From Nymphaea colorata (Eukaryota > Streptophyta > Magnoliopsida > Nymphaeales > Nymphaeaceae): DNA of 64,000 bases. The position numbers and the translations under genes were made by a program. The DNA lies in contig NC_045145.1 of NCBI RefSeq assembly GCF_008831285.2, positions 10,414,802 through 10,478,801 on the forward strand, given 5' to 3'. Below the pieces are notes generated by a model. It saw nothing but the letters and a program-made list of their open reading frames with translations. It was not told where the DNA came from and did no database searches. Shown here piece after piece: positions 11,986 through 24,775 of this stretch (positions are counted from its first letter, which is position 1; every line of letters begins with the position of its first letter).

Positions 11986-13700
11986 AACACTAGAAATGGG
12001 AGGATGCCACCATGGATTTATTATGGGGCTACCGAGAACCATAAATGACATAATGCCATTTGAGTGACAGTCAATATATTGACTAAGTCAATGCATTTTA
12101 TACAATTTGATTCATTGGCTAATGTATATATTGATGAGATAATCAAACTACATGGAGTGCCACGTACCATCATGTTGGACCAAAATCCATGATTTACTTC
12201 ATGATTTGGGAGATCCAAACAACGAGCTTTGCAGACCCAACTAAGTATGACAGCATTCCATCATCAAATCGATGTACAGATAGAGAGAATGATTTTGACC
12301 ATTGAGGGCCTGCTTTGAGTTTGTTCTCTTCCCATTCGGTCTTCACTTTTCCTTCTTCTCGTTTACTCTTCCTTCTTCCTGTATGCTCTCTCTCTTGCTG
12401 TCTTCCCTCTTCCGTCGACCACGACGACCAGACAACGTTGACCAGACCTAAGGGCACTTGCTGCCTTCTCTTGCCGGCCGCCGCTGCTGCCTCACACACA
12501 TCCATCGCCGTTCCCCTTTTCTCGCTGCTGCTGCCTCAGACACATCCGCCGTCCCTCTCGCTCTTGCTGCAGCTCCTTCTTGGCCTTCTTTTCTTCTTCT
12601 CCTTCTTCTTCCTCCTCCTACAGAGAAGGAATAGTTCTGGATTGAACCTTGGCAGGAAAGGTCATGGGAAGCACGGCAAATGCTTCTTGGAGGGCGGCCT
12701 TGGCGATGGAGGAAGAACTTGAAGAAAACGATTCAAAATTACCCAAGGAATGGCATATTCTGTTGTGCAGGCTGCCATGGACAGACTTAGGTTCAATAAC
12801 CCTAGATCTTCTAGGGAAGCTCTTAATCTCACATTTCTGATTTGGATACTTTAGCCTGACCTCTTAGGCTTCTGTTGAGCCTTCTTTTGCTTTGGTGTTC
12901 CTGGTTTTTTTTTTTTTTCTATTCTGATGTTTCCCGACAGTTCCATTCTTTATTCTTTGCTTGGGAGCCACCTCCCATCAGCTTTGCAATACAAATGAAC
13001 AATCTGCTTTGCATCCCAAATGAACAAAGGACATCCCAACGCCAAGGTTTCTCGCTCAATAGTAGGTTGCTAGTTCAGTAGTAATTGAAAAACACGCAGA
13101 TGCAAGGAACGAGTTAATCGAGTTAAAAGAATGAGCAAGAAGAGTTTTGTGGCACAGATGCAGTAAACGAGTTGATCGAGTTAATCGAGTCGAGCTCGAG
13201 CTTGTGTTAGGCAGCTCGACTCGAGTTCGAGTTGAGCTCGAGCTCGAGCTTGAGCTCTTTGAGCCGAGTCTAGCTCGATCTGGGCAAGCTCGAGCTCGAC
13301 TCGGCTCGTGTGCAGCCCTAGGTATACTGGGATGATATCAGAGACAAGCAGACAAACGACCCCTTGGTGATTGAACATTATTCTAAGCAGGTAGACATGA
13401 TTAGAGAGAAGCTGATTGCAGCACATAGTCATCAAAAGCAGTATGCATACCTTTGGATTTTGAGGAAGGGGATCATGTTTTCTTGAAAGTTTCTCTAAAA
13501 GGACATTTTTAGACATGACAAGAAGGGAAAGCTTAGTCCATGGTATATTGGACCTTTCGAGATCCTATAGAGGATAAATGGGACTGGTTACCATTTGGCA
13601 TTGCTTCCATAGTATATTCAGATATAATATTTTCCTTGTGTCGATGCTTCATATGTCCATAGTATACTCAAATACATAACATTAATCTATGATTATGATC
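11986..13700 (+). mobile_element. Ty3/gypsy integrase relic, interrupted by about 1 kb of other DNA
   Basis: The left arm (about 11990-12333) reads MDFIMGLPRTIND, then HGVPRTIMLDQNP, FGRSKQRALQTQLSMTAFH and QIERMILTIE with stops and shifts, which is the Ty3/gypsy integrase core. The right arm (about 13321-13640) continues with YWDDIRDKQTND, EHYSKQVDMIREKLIAAHSHQ, then KGKLSPWYIGPFEIL and GTGYHLALP, the integrase C-terminal region. About 50 residues expected between the arms are missing and the foreign segment 12334-13320 lies there instead. The copy is dead and no LTRs were identified. Confidence 0.8.
12334..13320. mobile_element. Inserted segment with GAGCTC-type end, probable non-autonomous DNA element
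   Basis: It splits the gypsy integrase. Its left half is pyrimidine-rich (CTTCTTC-type) and then GC-richer, with an open frame (about 12670-12840) starting MGSTANASWRAALAMEEELE that looks like a captured gene piece of unknown origin. Its right end, 13157-13318, is an array of GAGCTCGAGC/GAGTTAATCGAGT words that terminates in GTGTGCAGCCCTAG. The expected inverted counterpart (CTAGGGCTGCAC) is not seen at the left end, so the element may be truncated or the boundary wrong. Confidence 0.5.
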
Positions 13701-14280
13701 TCATAGGGTTGCAATTTCATCAAGTCTAACTCAACTTTGGATCATAGAACTTGAATTGTTATGACATCGGATCATAGAAAGCCTATAATCAGATCTTGAC
13801 AAGATTATGAATCTCCAACACTAGATGATATTTGGGTCATGGTATTACAACTTTGGACAAATGAACTACTAGACTTGATCTCAATCAGATCATTGAACTA
13901 GGGTATTGGATCACTAAACTCATGTGAACTTAGATTAGGTTATTGAATCACAATCTTGGATCTTAGATCTATGATTTGGAACTGAATTGAATTGAACTTC
14001 TGGGTCGATGTCCCTCATTTTTAAGCCAATTATAGTCCCAAATACAAAATTGTAGAAACTGGACCTTGATCACATATGTCCTAGTTGTGTGCATCATATA
14101 GACTACATCAACATTTGGATGAATCTATGATGAATGCAAGTTTTAATTATGTCTCTCTCTTAGAGCTCTCCTGTTTGAATCCCTGAACTTTTGATGATCT
14201 ATTTGGATTTTAAATAGAGCTTTCTTCAAAATAAGGGTATGTTAGCTTTCAATGCTTTTGAGAACTGAGCATCATTCAGC
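13701..14280. other. Non-coding DNA with GATC/TTGGATCA-like words
   Basis: Imperfect words such as TTGGATCATAGAACTTG recur between 13735 and 13990. The likely source is decayed repeat DNA next to the gypsy relic. No gene was recognised. Confidence 0.3.
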
Positions 14281-14495
14281 ATTTACCTATATGAAATATA
14301 CATATATAACATCTATATAATGTACAATATATATCTAATGTATTATGTATAACATATTTGTGCACATATGTCCTACATAATACGCATATGTATATAGGTA
14401 TTATATATGACATATATAATACATGTTTTGTATATGTAAGATATAAACACATATATACGTATATATGTGATATTTGTTAAAATCATATATTTGTA

Positions 14496-14572
<77 letters not shown>

Positions 14573-14970
14573 TACATATATGTTATATATAGTATATAGG
14601 TATACATATATATTTACTTATAACACATACATATATGTATATGTATTATATTTGTATACATAATTTGTACATATAATGTTATTATTGTGTCCATATATTA
14701 TAACATATTATATACGTAATAATACGTATATTACTTGGGAAAATCATATGACATCCACGTATATAGTCAAACATGTAATATATGTATGTGTTGTATAGAA
14801 TGTATTATATATTATAATATATTTAAGTATATATGCATAGTATATAATATATACATATTGTATAGCATGTATATAATATTAACTTATACATGTATTTGTA
14901 TATATATGTGAAAGGGCTAAAGAGTATATGTATGCATGAATACACAATACATATGCATCATGTATACCAT

Positions 14971-15056
<86 letters not shown>

Positions 15057-15359
15057 GTGTGTGTGTGTGTGTGTGTGTGTGTAACAAATGTATACAAATA
15101 TATGCACATATATACCTATGTTGTATATGTAAACATAATATATGTACATAACACATAAACACATAGCGTATAATGTACACATATATGTGCATATACAAAG
15201 TATGTCTTATGTATACATATATGTATGTAGATGATGTACGTTATAGCAAGATACATACATTATATATAATGTATATAAATAATAATGTACATAACTATTA
15301 TATGTATACCTTATGCATATATGTTATATACAATAATGTATATAATTTATGTATTATAT

Positions 15360-15409
<50 letters not shown>

Positions 15410-15735
15410 ATGCAAAATTATATGTATATATAACATATAATACAATGTACTGCATGGTATACGTATAGCATATATATTATGTATATAGCTGTTACGTAAT
15501 GCATATGTATACATCTATTATACATGTTATAGTATGTATTATATGTGTATAATATAGTATATACAATATACATGTAATATAATGTATACATATATATTGT
15601 ATATATTACATATATATGTTAAAAAACGTGTGTTTGTATTATATATTATATGTACAATATAATACTTATACTATAAATAACTTTATATAACATGTATATA
15701 TATTATATACGTATATATATAATATATGTAATTAT
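14281..15735. repeat. 1.4-kb microsatellite megablock (CA, TA, TATG, GT)
   Basis: It contains (CA)n at 14499-14532, (TATG)n at about 14545-14573, a long (TA)n at about 14975-15054, (GT)n at 15057-15082 and (AT)n at 15365-15404. Almost all the sequence between is built of ATATGTATACATA-like words. Open frames through it encode only YIYI/THTHT repeats and are artefacts. Confidence 0.9.
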
Positions 15736-16194
15736 CATTTGTAGTTAATTCAATGAGTTTAACTTGTTATGATTATCGACTGCCCGTTCACCCTTTAATC
15801 AAGTAGTCGAGCTTATTTTGTTAAAAAAATGACCAATCAAGCGGCCCATGCCCTTGTTCAATTTTTGGTTGAACAACATTGGTCTCCTATCTCACCTTGC
15901 CGACACATTGCTCTCCCACAAACTACCGGAGACACCGTTGATCAGACGATGGGACCGATAAGCTCATCCCTATCGCTATATTTACTACGAAGAAACCATT
16001 TTTTGAGTTAAAAAAAAAAGGAAATGATTTGCCGATGCCCACTCCCTCGCACAATCTGCCCACTTTCTCTTTACCTCATTTTCCTGCCAATGAAATCGAG
16101 CTGCTAAAGGTGGAATAAGAGTGCTGGTAAACCCCTTTTCATGAACCATCCATTCTCTCTATCTACCTGTTTTCCCTTTCCTTTCTTGTGCACA
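15736..16194. other. Non-coding flank of the microsatellite block
   Basis: A 60-codon frame from 15829 has no recognisable domain. Nothing else was identified. Confidence 0.3.
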
Positions 16195-16362
16195 TATTAT
16201 AACAGTAGTATTATAACACTATTATAATACTATAACACTAATATTATAACACTACATATTATAATACTCATATTATAACACTATAATGTTATAATACTAT
16301 ATGTCTTATTGTGTTACAATACTATAATATTATAACACTATAACAATAATACTATATAAATC
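16195..16362. repeat. Short tandem repeat based on ATTATAACACTA
   Basis: More than ten imperfect copies of ATTATAACACTA / TATAATACTATAAC follow each other without spacer. Confidence 0.8.
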
Positions 16363-18879
16363 ACAACAAATGTATATATGATTAAAGATTGCAAGTTCCA
16401 GATTATGCATTGTGGCTAAATAGCACATCAAATTAACATTGTCCACCTTAACTCATAAAATTTGAAGTATGTTTTCTTCATTTCATTCATGAACATCTAA
16501 GGTACAAGTCATGATTTATAATGACTATAGTGTAATAAATATATTCACATGGTTTAACCTAATTGTAACTTGACAAACATGTTTAATTACACTTATGTGT
16601 GTGAAGCTTTAGGCTTGCATGTACATGGTTATGTTAATTTTGAATGTATATAGGAGAAATAAGTGGACAAATAGATAATCACGTGAAAAATATAGAAAGT
16701 CACTGTGGTAACTATTTTGCACTGGTAGAATGTTGAATACAAAGTAACATGCTCAAATCTCAACATGATTGAACGATGATCAATATCCATTTCTACCACT
16801 TAAATTAAACTTTCATTCCCAGCAAGCTATCCATTCACTTCTGTAAAGAAATACTCAGCATGTTTAAACAATTGCCAGTTGTCCATTCCTGCCATTTTAA
16901 TGAAACTTTCATTCCCCATAAATTTAAATTTTGCCAATTATCAGTTCCCAGTAAAATTCCCCTAGTCTTGCCTATCATGCTACTTTGGTTTCTTTCTTAT
17001 GCATATTTGAAATTGGACAATAGTACCATCTGCTACCACTTCCTTATTTGCATAGAGTATATGACATGATCTTCATAAGAGTTTTATATTCAATTTACAA
17101 ATCTAAAATTAATTTTTCATGCATGCTTCCTACAGTTCTAAGTTTTCTACTTGGAGAATGAACAACCTATTGTTGAAAATTAAAGAAGAAAATGGGAAGG
17201 CCTCGCCTAAGGACACACAAAACGAGAGGGTGTGCACCCATGTGTTTCAAAAGTACACAATAGCTTAGCCAAGGGCCATGGCCAGGGACTCCTCATTTAT
17301 CAAGTCTCTAAGTGCTTGGTAGCAACTATTAAAGCTTGTGCTACACTTGCTGCCCCTTTGTACAACAAGCACTATGTGAATGCCAATAAGTTTACATTTT
17401 GTTCTAGTGAGGAGCCTTATCCGCATTACTAACAAGGAACTTTGGACATCCAATGCCTTCATCTAGCAATTGTGTACTTGCATTTGTATGTTGTGTACTA
17501 ACCGACCCTTGTGAAACAAAAATTGTGTTGCCAACACTGTGAGAAAGTGGATCAATTGGTTTCTATACATGGTGGACTTTGTCAATGAGATCATCTTCCT
17601 ATACCGTTTTATGAACACTAAAAGTGTCATTCATCGAGATATGCACTTCATACTTTATTTAAGCACCAACAATGGGTGAGCCATGATGAGTTTGAATTCT
17701 AACCTACAAAGCTAACATCATGACAGTCCAATGGATTTTATTGTGGAATAATCATGGCCAAGTACATATAGTTAATATTGTTTTATGAACTTACACACTT
17801 CCCTTAGACCGATACACTAGATTTAGAAGGCAACTGTGTAGGAAATATCAACTGTCTTTATAAAAATCTTGAAAATGACTTGGATGCTTGTTTCATCAAT
17901 GGTGGTAGGGTGAAGCATCAACATGTAATTTAAAGGCCGGAAGTCTATAACAATGTAAAGTTTATTCTATAGTGAAAGAGTAAATAGCTAAAAAGTTTCT
18001 GTTGTATTTTATGTGCATATTTTGCTTTGTTTGGTATAAGTGAACATACCTTTGTATCAATTGTCCAAAAATTCAGTTGTTCATGAAGTTTGAAGTATGT
18101 TTCCTCATCTCATGTTTGGGCATTGCAAATACAAGTTATAATTGTAACAAATGTTAGTGAATTAAGATATAATATTAGATGAATATGAAAGTGACATGCA
18201 TATCGCCAACTATGTAAGGATGACTAAGGCACAATCTATGGATGAATGCACATTGATATGGTACATTTATGAGTTCTTGCCATTCAATTTTTTTTAGTTA
18301 TATATAGTTCTTTCATTGCACATCACTGCCATTATTTGTCTCTTCATCTTTACTCCACCACCCTTTGTGTTATATGTATCTTCACTTTCTATCATTAGCA
18401 ACCTTGTCTTTGTGTGGCAGCCCCCTTCTGCATCTAACATCCTCCTTCCACAACTAAATCTCCACCTGCCATCCACATCCAACAATCATTTTTTTGTTTG
18501 ATAGAATGAAGAGGCATGCATGAATAGGGTTAACCAACCAATGAAGTTTACATGCTTTTAAGGTTCCTAATTTTTGTATTCAAGAACCAAAGTGCTTGAT
18601 GAGGAAGAAGTTGGGAACATGGTTCTAACCTATGCATACAAGGGTTGGGCACCCATGAACATCTGTGATCACCCCTAATTTTTCAAAATTCGATATTTAG
18701 CCTCTTTTGAACATTTAGTGATAATTCTACGACAACATTCAAGGATTTTTTGGCTTCAAACACTTCAATTTATCTTAATTATGGTCAATTTCTTCTGTTA
18801 TTTTACTGTCAACGACATTTGGGACTTATTTGGATCTAATTTCAGACTTTGACACCAAGCTGAACCTCAATTTAGACTT
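16363..18879. other. AT-rich intergenic DNA, no gene recognised
   Basis: All frames are under 70 codons and lack known motifs. No RNA gene or element end was seen. Confidence 0.35.
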
Positions 18880-19420
18880 ATTCTATAATTCAAACTAGCA
18901 TCCGGTTCAGAAACTCATATAGAAGCCTAAAACAAATCCTTAGATCCAAATCTGGATCCAAATCTCAGATCCATCTCCAAAATAGAGCCCTAGATTCAAA
19001 TCTAGATCCAAATACTAGCCCCAGATAAAAAAATAGATCCCTTGATCCAAACCACATACAAAATAGATCCATATCCAAATCAAATTATAAAACTGTATCC
19101 ATAATAGAACTTTAGATCTAGACCTTGATCCAAATCTCAATTTCTTGACTCATTTAATCCCAATTTGTGCCTTCATATCAATTCAGATCCGATCCAAAAT
19201 ATATATCCATATCCTTGTTCGGTTCCAAATTCTTAATCTAGATCAAATTTAGATCCAACCTCAATCCATATCTAAATAAGAGATTCAGAACCAAATATGA
19301 GTTGTAAATCCAAGTTTGAGATCTAAATCCAAATATATTATTTTTGATCCATTCTAAGCCTTTGATCTATTTCCAGCTCCAAATCTGAGAGCTAGATCCA
19401 TTTTCAGATCCGAATACAAG
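18880..19420. repeat. Degenerate GATCCAAATCT repeat block
   Basis: GATCCAAATCTGGATCCAAA and variants (AGATCCATCTCC, TAGATCCAAATAC, GATCCGATCCAAA) recur about every 20 bases over 540 bases. The block is degenerate, so it is old. The same word family occurs at 9700-9957 on the other strand. Confidence 0.65.
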
Positions 19421-19639
19421 TCACACATCATTCCCAATCCAAGCGTTGAGTCATTATGATCGTTTTCCAAATACCTATAGTTTTTAATTCAAGATTCTTA
19501 AAATACCCTTCATTTTTTAAAATATCATTGAATTTCTCAAAATGTCCTTGGTTTTTTTGAAATATCTTTTCTTTTTAAAAAATAAACTTATTTTCACCAA
19601 AAATACCAAAATACCCTTTGTGAGGCCCACAACCAATAC

Positions 19640-19945
19640 AGTAAGCTAACCAAGCCTGGTCTGGCCATACCTGGCGCAGCGAGGCGCGTCCTTGGCGGGC
19701 TTTGCGCTGCCAGGTATGATACTAACATGCCAATCCTAGCCTGGCACGGCCAGGCACGGCCCTGGCCAGCCAGTTATGGCCTTTCCAGGTCTGGCCTTGA
19801 GTGGGCAGCCTGCCCCTTGGCACAGCCGGCCAGGCTAGGCCAGAATGGGCCTGTGGTGGGCCAGCTCGGCCTGTTTAGGTTTAGGTTGCGCGAGCCTTGG
19901 GTGGGCGCCTGCCCCCTCATGCGGTCAACCCTCCGATCAACCTAT
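19640..19945. repeat. GGCC/CCAGGC-rich degenerate array
   Basis: Three hundred GC-rich bases between AT-rich flanks are made of CCTGGC, GCCAGGC, CTGGCCAG and GGCCAG variants, many self-complementary. The style matches the arrays found at the ends of hAT-like elements elsewhere in this window. No terminal repeat was identified. Confidence 0.5.
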
Positions 19946-20039
19946 TTTTGAATAGATTTGACCCTCTTAGTGTTTTTAAGATATTTTTAAGCAAATAATG
20001 ATTAATTGATGTCTAATTTTATTTTTAAAAAACTACAAT

Positions 20040-20880
20040 GCCCTTAAGCCTCCTTCCTCTATAAATATCTCCTCATTTCTTTTATTTAACATGGAAAACT
20101 CATAATCTTTTCAAGCCTTTGAGCCCTCTCCCTCCTCTTCTAGATTTCTTTTTCTTCTTCAATTTTTCTTGTTTGGTTCTCCTAATCTTCAACTCCAAAC
20201 CTTCATTTTCAATAAAAGAAGACCTTGGAAAAGGTTGTGATGGACCCTTCAGAAGCATCTCCAACCCATTTAAGCCACCAGCAACGAGTTCTCTTTGCCC
20301 ATAAGAGCTAAGGAGCTGCCTCTACACCAATTTTTTTTTAATGTATTTGTAACTTTTCTTTCTACTATTTTCTTGTTTCTTTTTTTCATAACAAGCCAAT
20401 GAAGGTTTAGAGTCTCTCCAGAGCTAGAGATCCTCATCGAAGCTTTTGGAGCATGACCAAGGCAAACGTTTTCCTCAACTTTTTTTTTCTCTTTTTAACT
20501 TATCTTTCTAGCATTTTAATTAGTTTCTTTATTTCTTTTGACTTGTTTATCTCGTTTTAACTTTTATTTCTCTTATTTTGATTTCTCATCTTTATTTCTC
20601 TTTTTTTATTTCTTTTTTCATTTCTCTCTCATAATTCTTTTTTTTTCTTATATCTCTTGCTTTATCTCCCTTTTGCATCTTTATTTCTCTCTATGTATTT
20701 TCATTTTTTTTCTTTTTCTCGTTAGTTTTTCTCTACCTATTCTTGCTTTCTCATCATATATCTATCTTCTTATCTCTCTATTCAATTTTGTATTTTGATG
20801 GTTTGATTGTATGTGAATGTGTATTACGATGTGAAGAATGGAGGTGAGTTATTTTTTTATTTTTATCATTTTGAGGTTGG
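20040..20880 (+). other. TATA-like word followed by a long pyrimidine-rich tract
   Basis: CTATAAATATC at about 20060 is followed by 20100-20800, which is mostly TTTCT/CTTTTT. A TATA word with a pyrimidine-rich leader resembles the R-U5 part of a plant LTR, but no second LTR, primer-binding site or polypurine tract was found. The 86-codon frame at 20538 is a poly-F/S/L artefact of the tract. Confidence 0.3.
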
Positions 20881-22740
20881 GATATGTCCAACTTGAAAAA
20901 CACTCAAACACGCTTGATATACATGTTAATTTGCTATTTTTCAAATTACAAATTCATCTTTAATATTTTTTTAATCAATCTTTTAGCCTTCTATTGGCCC
21001 ACCTATATTTTCAATGTACTCTTGAATGACTCGCTAGATGAAATCTTAACTCAATCAAATTTCAATAATTTTTTCATTTTCATAGATCCATAGATATATG
21101 TTATGGTGGAAATGGTTTTTATTTTTATTTTTTTGTTATGCATATAAAATGTATGTAATCATGCATACACAACTACTTATGGGATTCACGAATGCTTACA
21201 AGCACATCTCTAATAAGCATAATTAAAACAAGATCAAGCCCTAATGAGGTGATAATGAATTAAGGCAAAGTCTTGAAACTTACTTAAATTCGAGGAAAAC
21301 ATCCCTACAAATTATAGTATTTTCTTGTTTTAAATATCAAATCTTCACTCTCTTCAACATATTTTTTTGATATTTTTAATATTGCAAAATCTCTTTGTTT
21401 GGCCCTATGATGAACATGAACCATGATCTATCTATCTATTTTGATATCTTATTTTTCAAACAAAATTTGAAAAACTTGCTTTTGCAAAGGATGACAAGTT
21501 GAAGTCATGTTTTGCAAAATACGTAATTTACAAGTATGTTCCTAATCATATTTCCTCAAACAAGTTGAAAACTTTGGTTTTCAAAATATCTTTAAATATA
21601 AGTTATTTTTTATTTGAGTTCTGGTGACAATATTTGAATAACTCAAATGATCTTTCAAGTGTCTTTTTTAAACAGTTTGTTTTCTATACTATTTGGCTAT
21701 TCCAACAATTCAATCTTAAGTTTCTAAAGTTAATTATTAAGGGTTCGTTAACCCTTAAGACCGTAGTTCTAAACCTAAGAGCATACCTATTTTACGACAC
21801 TAATACTTCTAACCTTGATTGGTTTTTGCCTTAGTTCAGACATTCACTTAACAACAATTTACTATCACTCCATAATATTCATGCATACTAGCCAAACCTT
21901 CTTCATTGAATGGTTTTTCTAGTATACATTTTTTGCTATCCTCTATGTCCAATAGCTAATATGATGTACAAAATACACACGAAAAAGTAATGTTTATAAC
22001 AAACAAAAGGTTTAACTTGTGTCATGATTAAAGTCTTCTCATGTACCAATTTACATAATCCCCTGCCAATGCATGAAGAATCCCTTTCACTTCGCTTGAC
22101 TTTATATAGAATTTTCTTTACAACACTTTTCATTCATTTTGGGAAGCATTATGTGCAAACAGATGAGAAGCATCATAGTCTGACAAAATTGAGGATTTGT
22201 TTTCGTATTGAAATTTAGACCAAATGTATTGAAAACTTTACTAAGTAGTGCATTTATCAAATTAAAAAAAAAAACATATTGGCAAATGAGTACATGACAC
22301 TCTACTTACACAATCGGCTAAAAAACCATGTATACTTTTATTGATTGCAACATATAGAACTGATTGTATAGATTAGCCAATGTAGTCATATCTCATGCAT
22401 AACTATTAATAGTATCAAGGTCTTTAAGAAATTCAATATATCACACATGAATCCTCCCTCCAAATATGTCATTGAATAGGAAATGGCTAGAAATTAAAAA
22501 ATCAAAGAGAATATCACCCTATGAGATGATTCCCTTGGGTTTTTTTTTCCTTAGTGACACAACCTTAATGGAGTTGGAACTTTTCCATTCATAATCTTCA
22601 CCTAATTATCCTTTAAAACTCCTCAAATATTTTGTCTATAAATCATGTGATAACACTATATACTCCTAGTCATTGGTGATCCATGAATCTTCAATCCAAT
22701 CATGGGACATAGAGCTTTTGTTGCCATTTTTATTTTGAAA
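20881..22740. other. AT-rich intergenic DNA
   Basis: No gene, RNA or clear mobile element was recognised. All frames are short. Confidence 0.35.
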
Positions 22741-22741
22741 T

Positions 22742-22852
22742 CTTTGAACTGGAATATGGTGTTAGTTGGATTCTCATATTAACAACGTAAATGACAGCCT
22801 TTGAATTGGAATATGTTGGTATTTGGATTCTAGTATTGGCAAAGTAAATTCA
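22742..22852. repeat. Direct duplication, about 56 bp, two copies
   Basis: TTTGAACTGGAATATG...TTGGATTCTCATATTAAC at 22742-22797 is followed by TTTGAATTGGAATATG...TTGGATTCTAGTATTGGC at 22798-22852. The copies are adjacent and about 80 percent alike. Confidence 0.65.
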
Positions 22853-23029
22853 ATGTGTTAGAATCCACAGGAATTGGTTTTCTGTCTAGAATCTCACCAA
22901 TATGTGTGGCCCTCAAGTAGCTTTTCTAGTAGGATTGCAAGTCAAATAGATCAATCAAACCAAAAAACATGCATGAGCACCTAAACCCACAAAAAAAATC
23001 TCAAAAAAAAATGAATACCTTCAAACGAA

Positions 23030-23450
23030 AACTTCTATAGCAAAAATAAACATACACAACATACCAATAAGAGCTTTATAATATAAATAATAAACAATAA
23101 ACTTCTAGCAACACTAGCTGACTATCAGTAACCAATTAGCAAGCAAAATGACAATTTTCACGCATGACAAAAATATATTAGCAACAAAAAGCAACTCCAA
23201 CAATAGTATTATGCCAGTAAACATTGCAAAATTCTAGAAGCAAAAACTTATGTGGAAAATATAAATACAAACACACTAATAAGAACTTATTTTATAAATA
23301 AGAAACAAGAGTGACATTTTAGTAACATCAACCAAGTGCTACTATTAGCAATAAAATTGCAAGCAACATGCCATTCCAATGGCAGTGACAAGTTAGAACA
23401 AACAACACAACATTATAGACATACTAGAAATTCTCACAAAACATATAATT
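23030..23450. repeat. Degenerate tandem repeat, unit about 205 bp, two copies
   Basis: Shared word order in both halves: AACTTCTATAGCAAAAAT / AATTCTAGAAGCAAAAAC, then CAATAAGAGCTTTATAATATAAATAA / AATAAGAACTTATTTTATAAATAA, then AGCAACACTAGCTGAC / AGTAACATCAACCAAG. The copies are strongly diverged. Confidence 0.45.
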
Positions 23451-24249
23451 CTACAATCACAAACAAAAATAGAAAACACATTATTAGATACAAACAATTG
23501 TGAATGAATCTTCAATAGAATTTTCAACAAATTAGAATTCTTATTGTCCTCATGTTTCACCACGAAATACTACCCTTGTTGAGGAATCCTACCAATCTAT
23601 GGCTCTTCCTTCCCCCCAATCTCTCAAAACCTTGATTTCATTGTCCTCATCCTTCAACTCCATGTCCTTGTTTTTTCTTGTTTAAATTTCTTAGGATCCA
23701 TGTGTGTAACATGTTTCTCTATTATTTGTTTTTTTCTTCTTCTCTTCCTCCTCCTAGATTCTTTTGTTCCCTCCATTGAACTCACAACCTTACATGGTCT
23801 CACAACTCTCTTCACCTGTTTAATAGTTAAATGATTTTTTTTTATAAGCACTAATTCCTCTACTTGGTGACTTTCTACTTCTTATCACTGACAAATGTTC
23901 TTCTATGGGGTTTCAATCTTCACATCAATTATGTGTCTATCATTCATCCTCCTAAAACTTCATGCCCAGAAACTAACTATCTGCTATTCATAGTGAACAA
24001 CTTTTCTTAGCATCATCAAATGCATCTTATGCATAGACTGGTTGTGACGACGAGGACCTCTTCTCCTCTAACAGCTCTCAACATAATTGGAAATATGTAT
24101 TACATGCTTAGTCATTGGTAGCTTAATGGAATTTGTCCATAAAAAAAGTCCTCTACTCTCCCAGCTGAATGTAAACCTGAACTAATTGTACCTCTTTCCC
24201 AGTTGCCAACAATGGTGATCCCCTCTTCTCCACTTGATGCACCTCTATC
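23451..24249. other. Non-coding DNA
   Basis: No recognisable gene. The sequence leads into the tandem repeat at 24250. Confidence 0.3.
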
Positions 24250-24775
24250 CCCATCTAGATTATTTTTAGCAAGATGCTCATCCATAATCACGACAACTTT
24301 TTGAGAATGATCATTGATTGGGTGAGTGAGGACTTGCTAGTTGTTGCAAGTGGGATCTACTTCTCTTGTTCAAAGGGTAATGTTGCATTAGTTTTTTGAA
24401 CATTATTGAGAACATATGATCTTTTGCTTGCATGTAAGACTCATAAATAATATTTTTAGCATAATGTTTATCCACCATCACAGCATCCTTCTCATGTGTT
24501 ACCATTAATTTGGTGGTTGGGGACTTGCTACCCATCACAAGCAAGATTTGCTTCTCTTGCTCGGGCAGTGGCGCATTAGCTAGATTTCAATGACAATGTG
24601 AGCACTATTGCTCCTCACCTGCTCTGAGACTCATCAACAAGATTTGTATAGCAGGATATTTTTCCATCATCACAACATCCTTCTTGTGTGCCACCATTAA
24701 TTTGGTAGGTAGGGATTTTCTAGCCATCGTTAGTGGCATTTACTTCTCTTGTGCCTTAGAAGATGGTGGTCCCTA
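24250..24775 (-). repeat. Tandem repeat, unit about 186 bp, about three copies, possibly decayed coding
   Basis: Words recurring in order are CCATCATCACAACATCCTTC, ACCATTAATTTGGTGG, GGGGACTTGCTA and TTTACTTCTCTTG, starting near 24275, 24470 and 24660. On the minus strand one unit is open for 77 codons (KSPTTKLMVTHEKDAVMVDKHYAKN...). This hints at an amplified protein-coding unit of unknown origin; other units carry stops. Confidence 0.5.

Noticed and set aside
12315-12722. 135-codon plus-strand frame rich in S, L and F
   Set aside because: It starts in gypsy integrase sequence and runs through a CTTCTT-rich tract; low complexity.
14401-15433. Several 60-93 codon frames of YIYIYI and THTHTH
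   Set aside because: They are translations of TA, CA and GT microsatellites and cannot be genes.
20538-20798. 86-codon frame rich in F, S and L resembling a membrane protein
   Set aside because: It is a direct product of the TTTCT-rich tract; apparent hydrophobicity is compositional.
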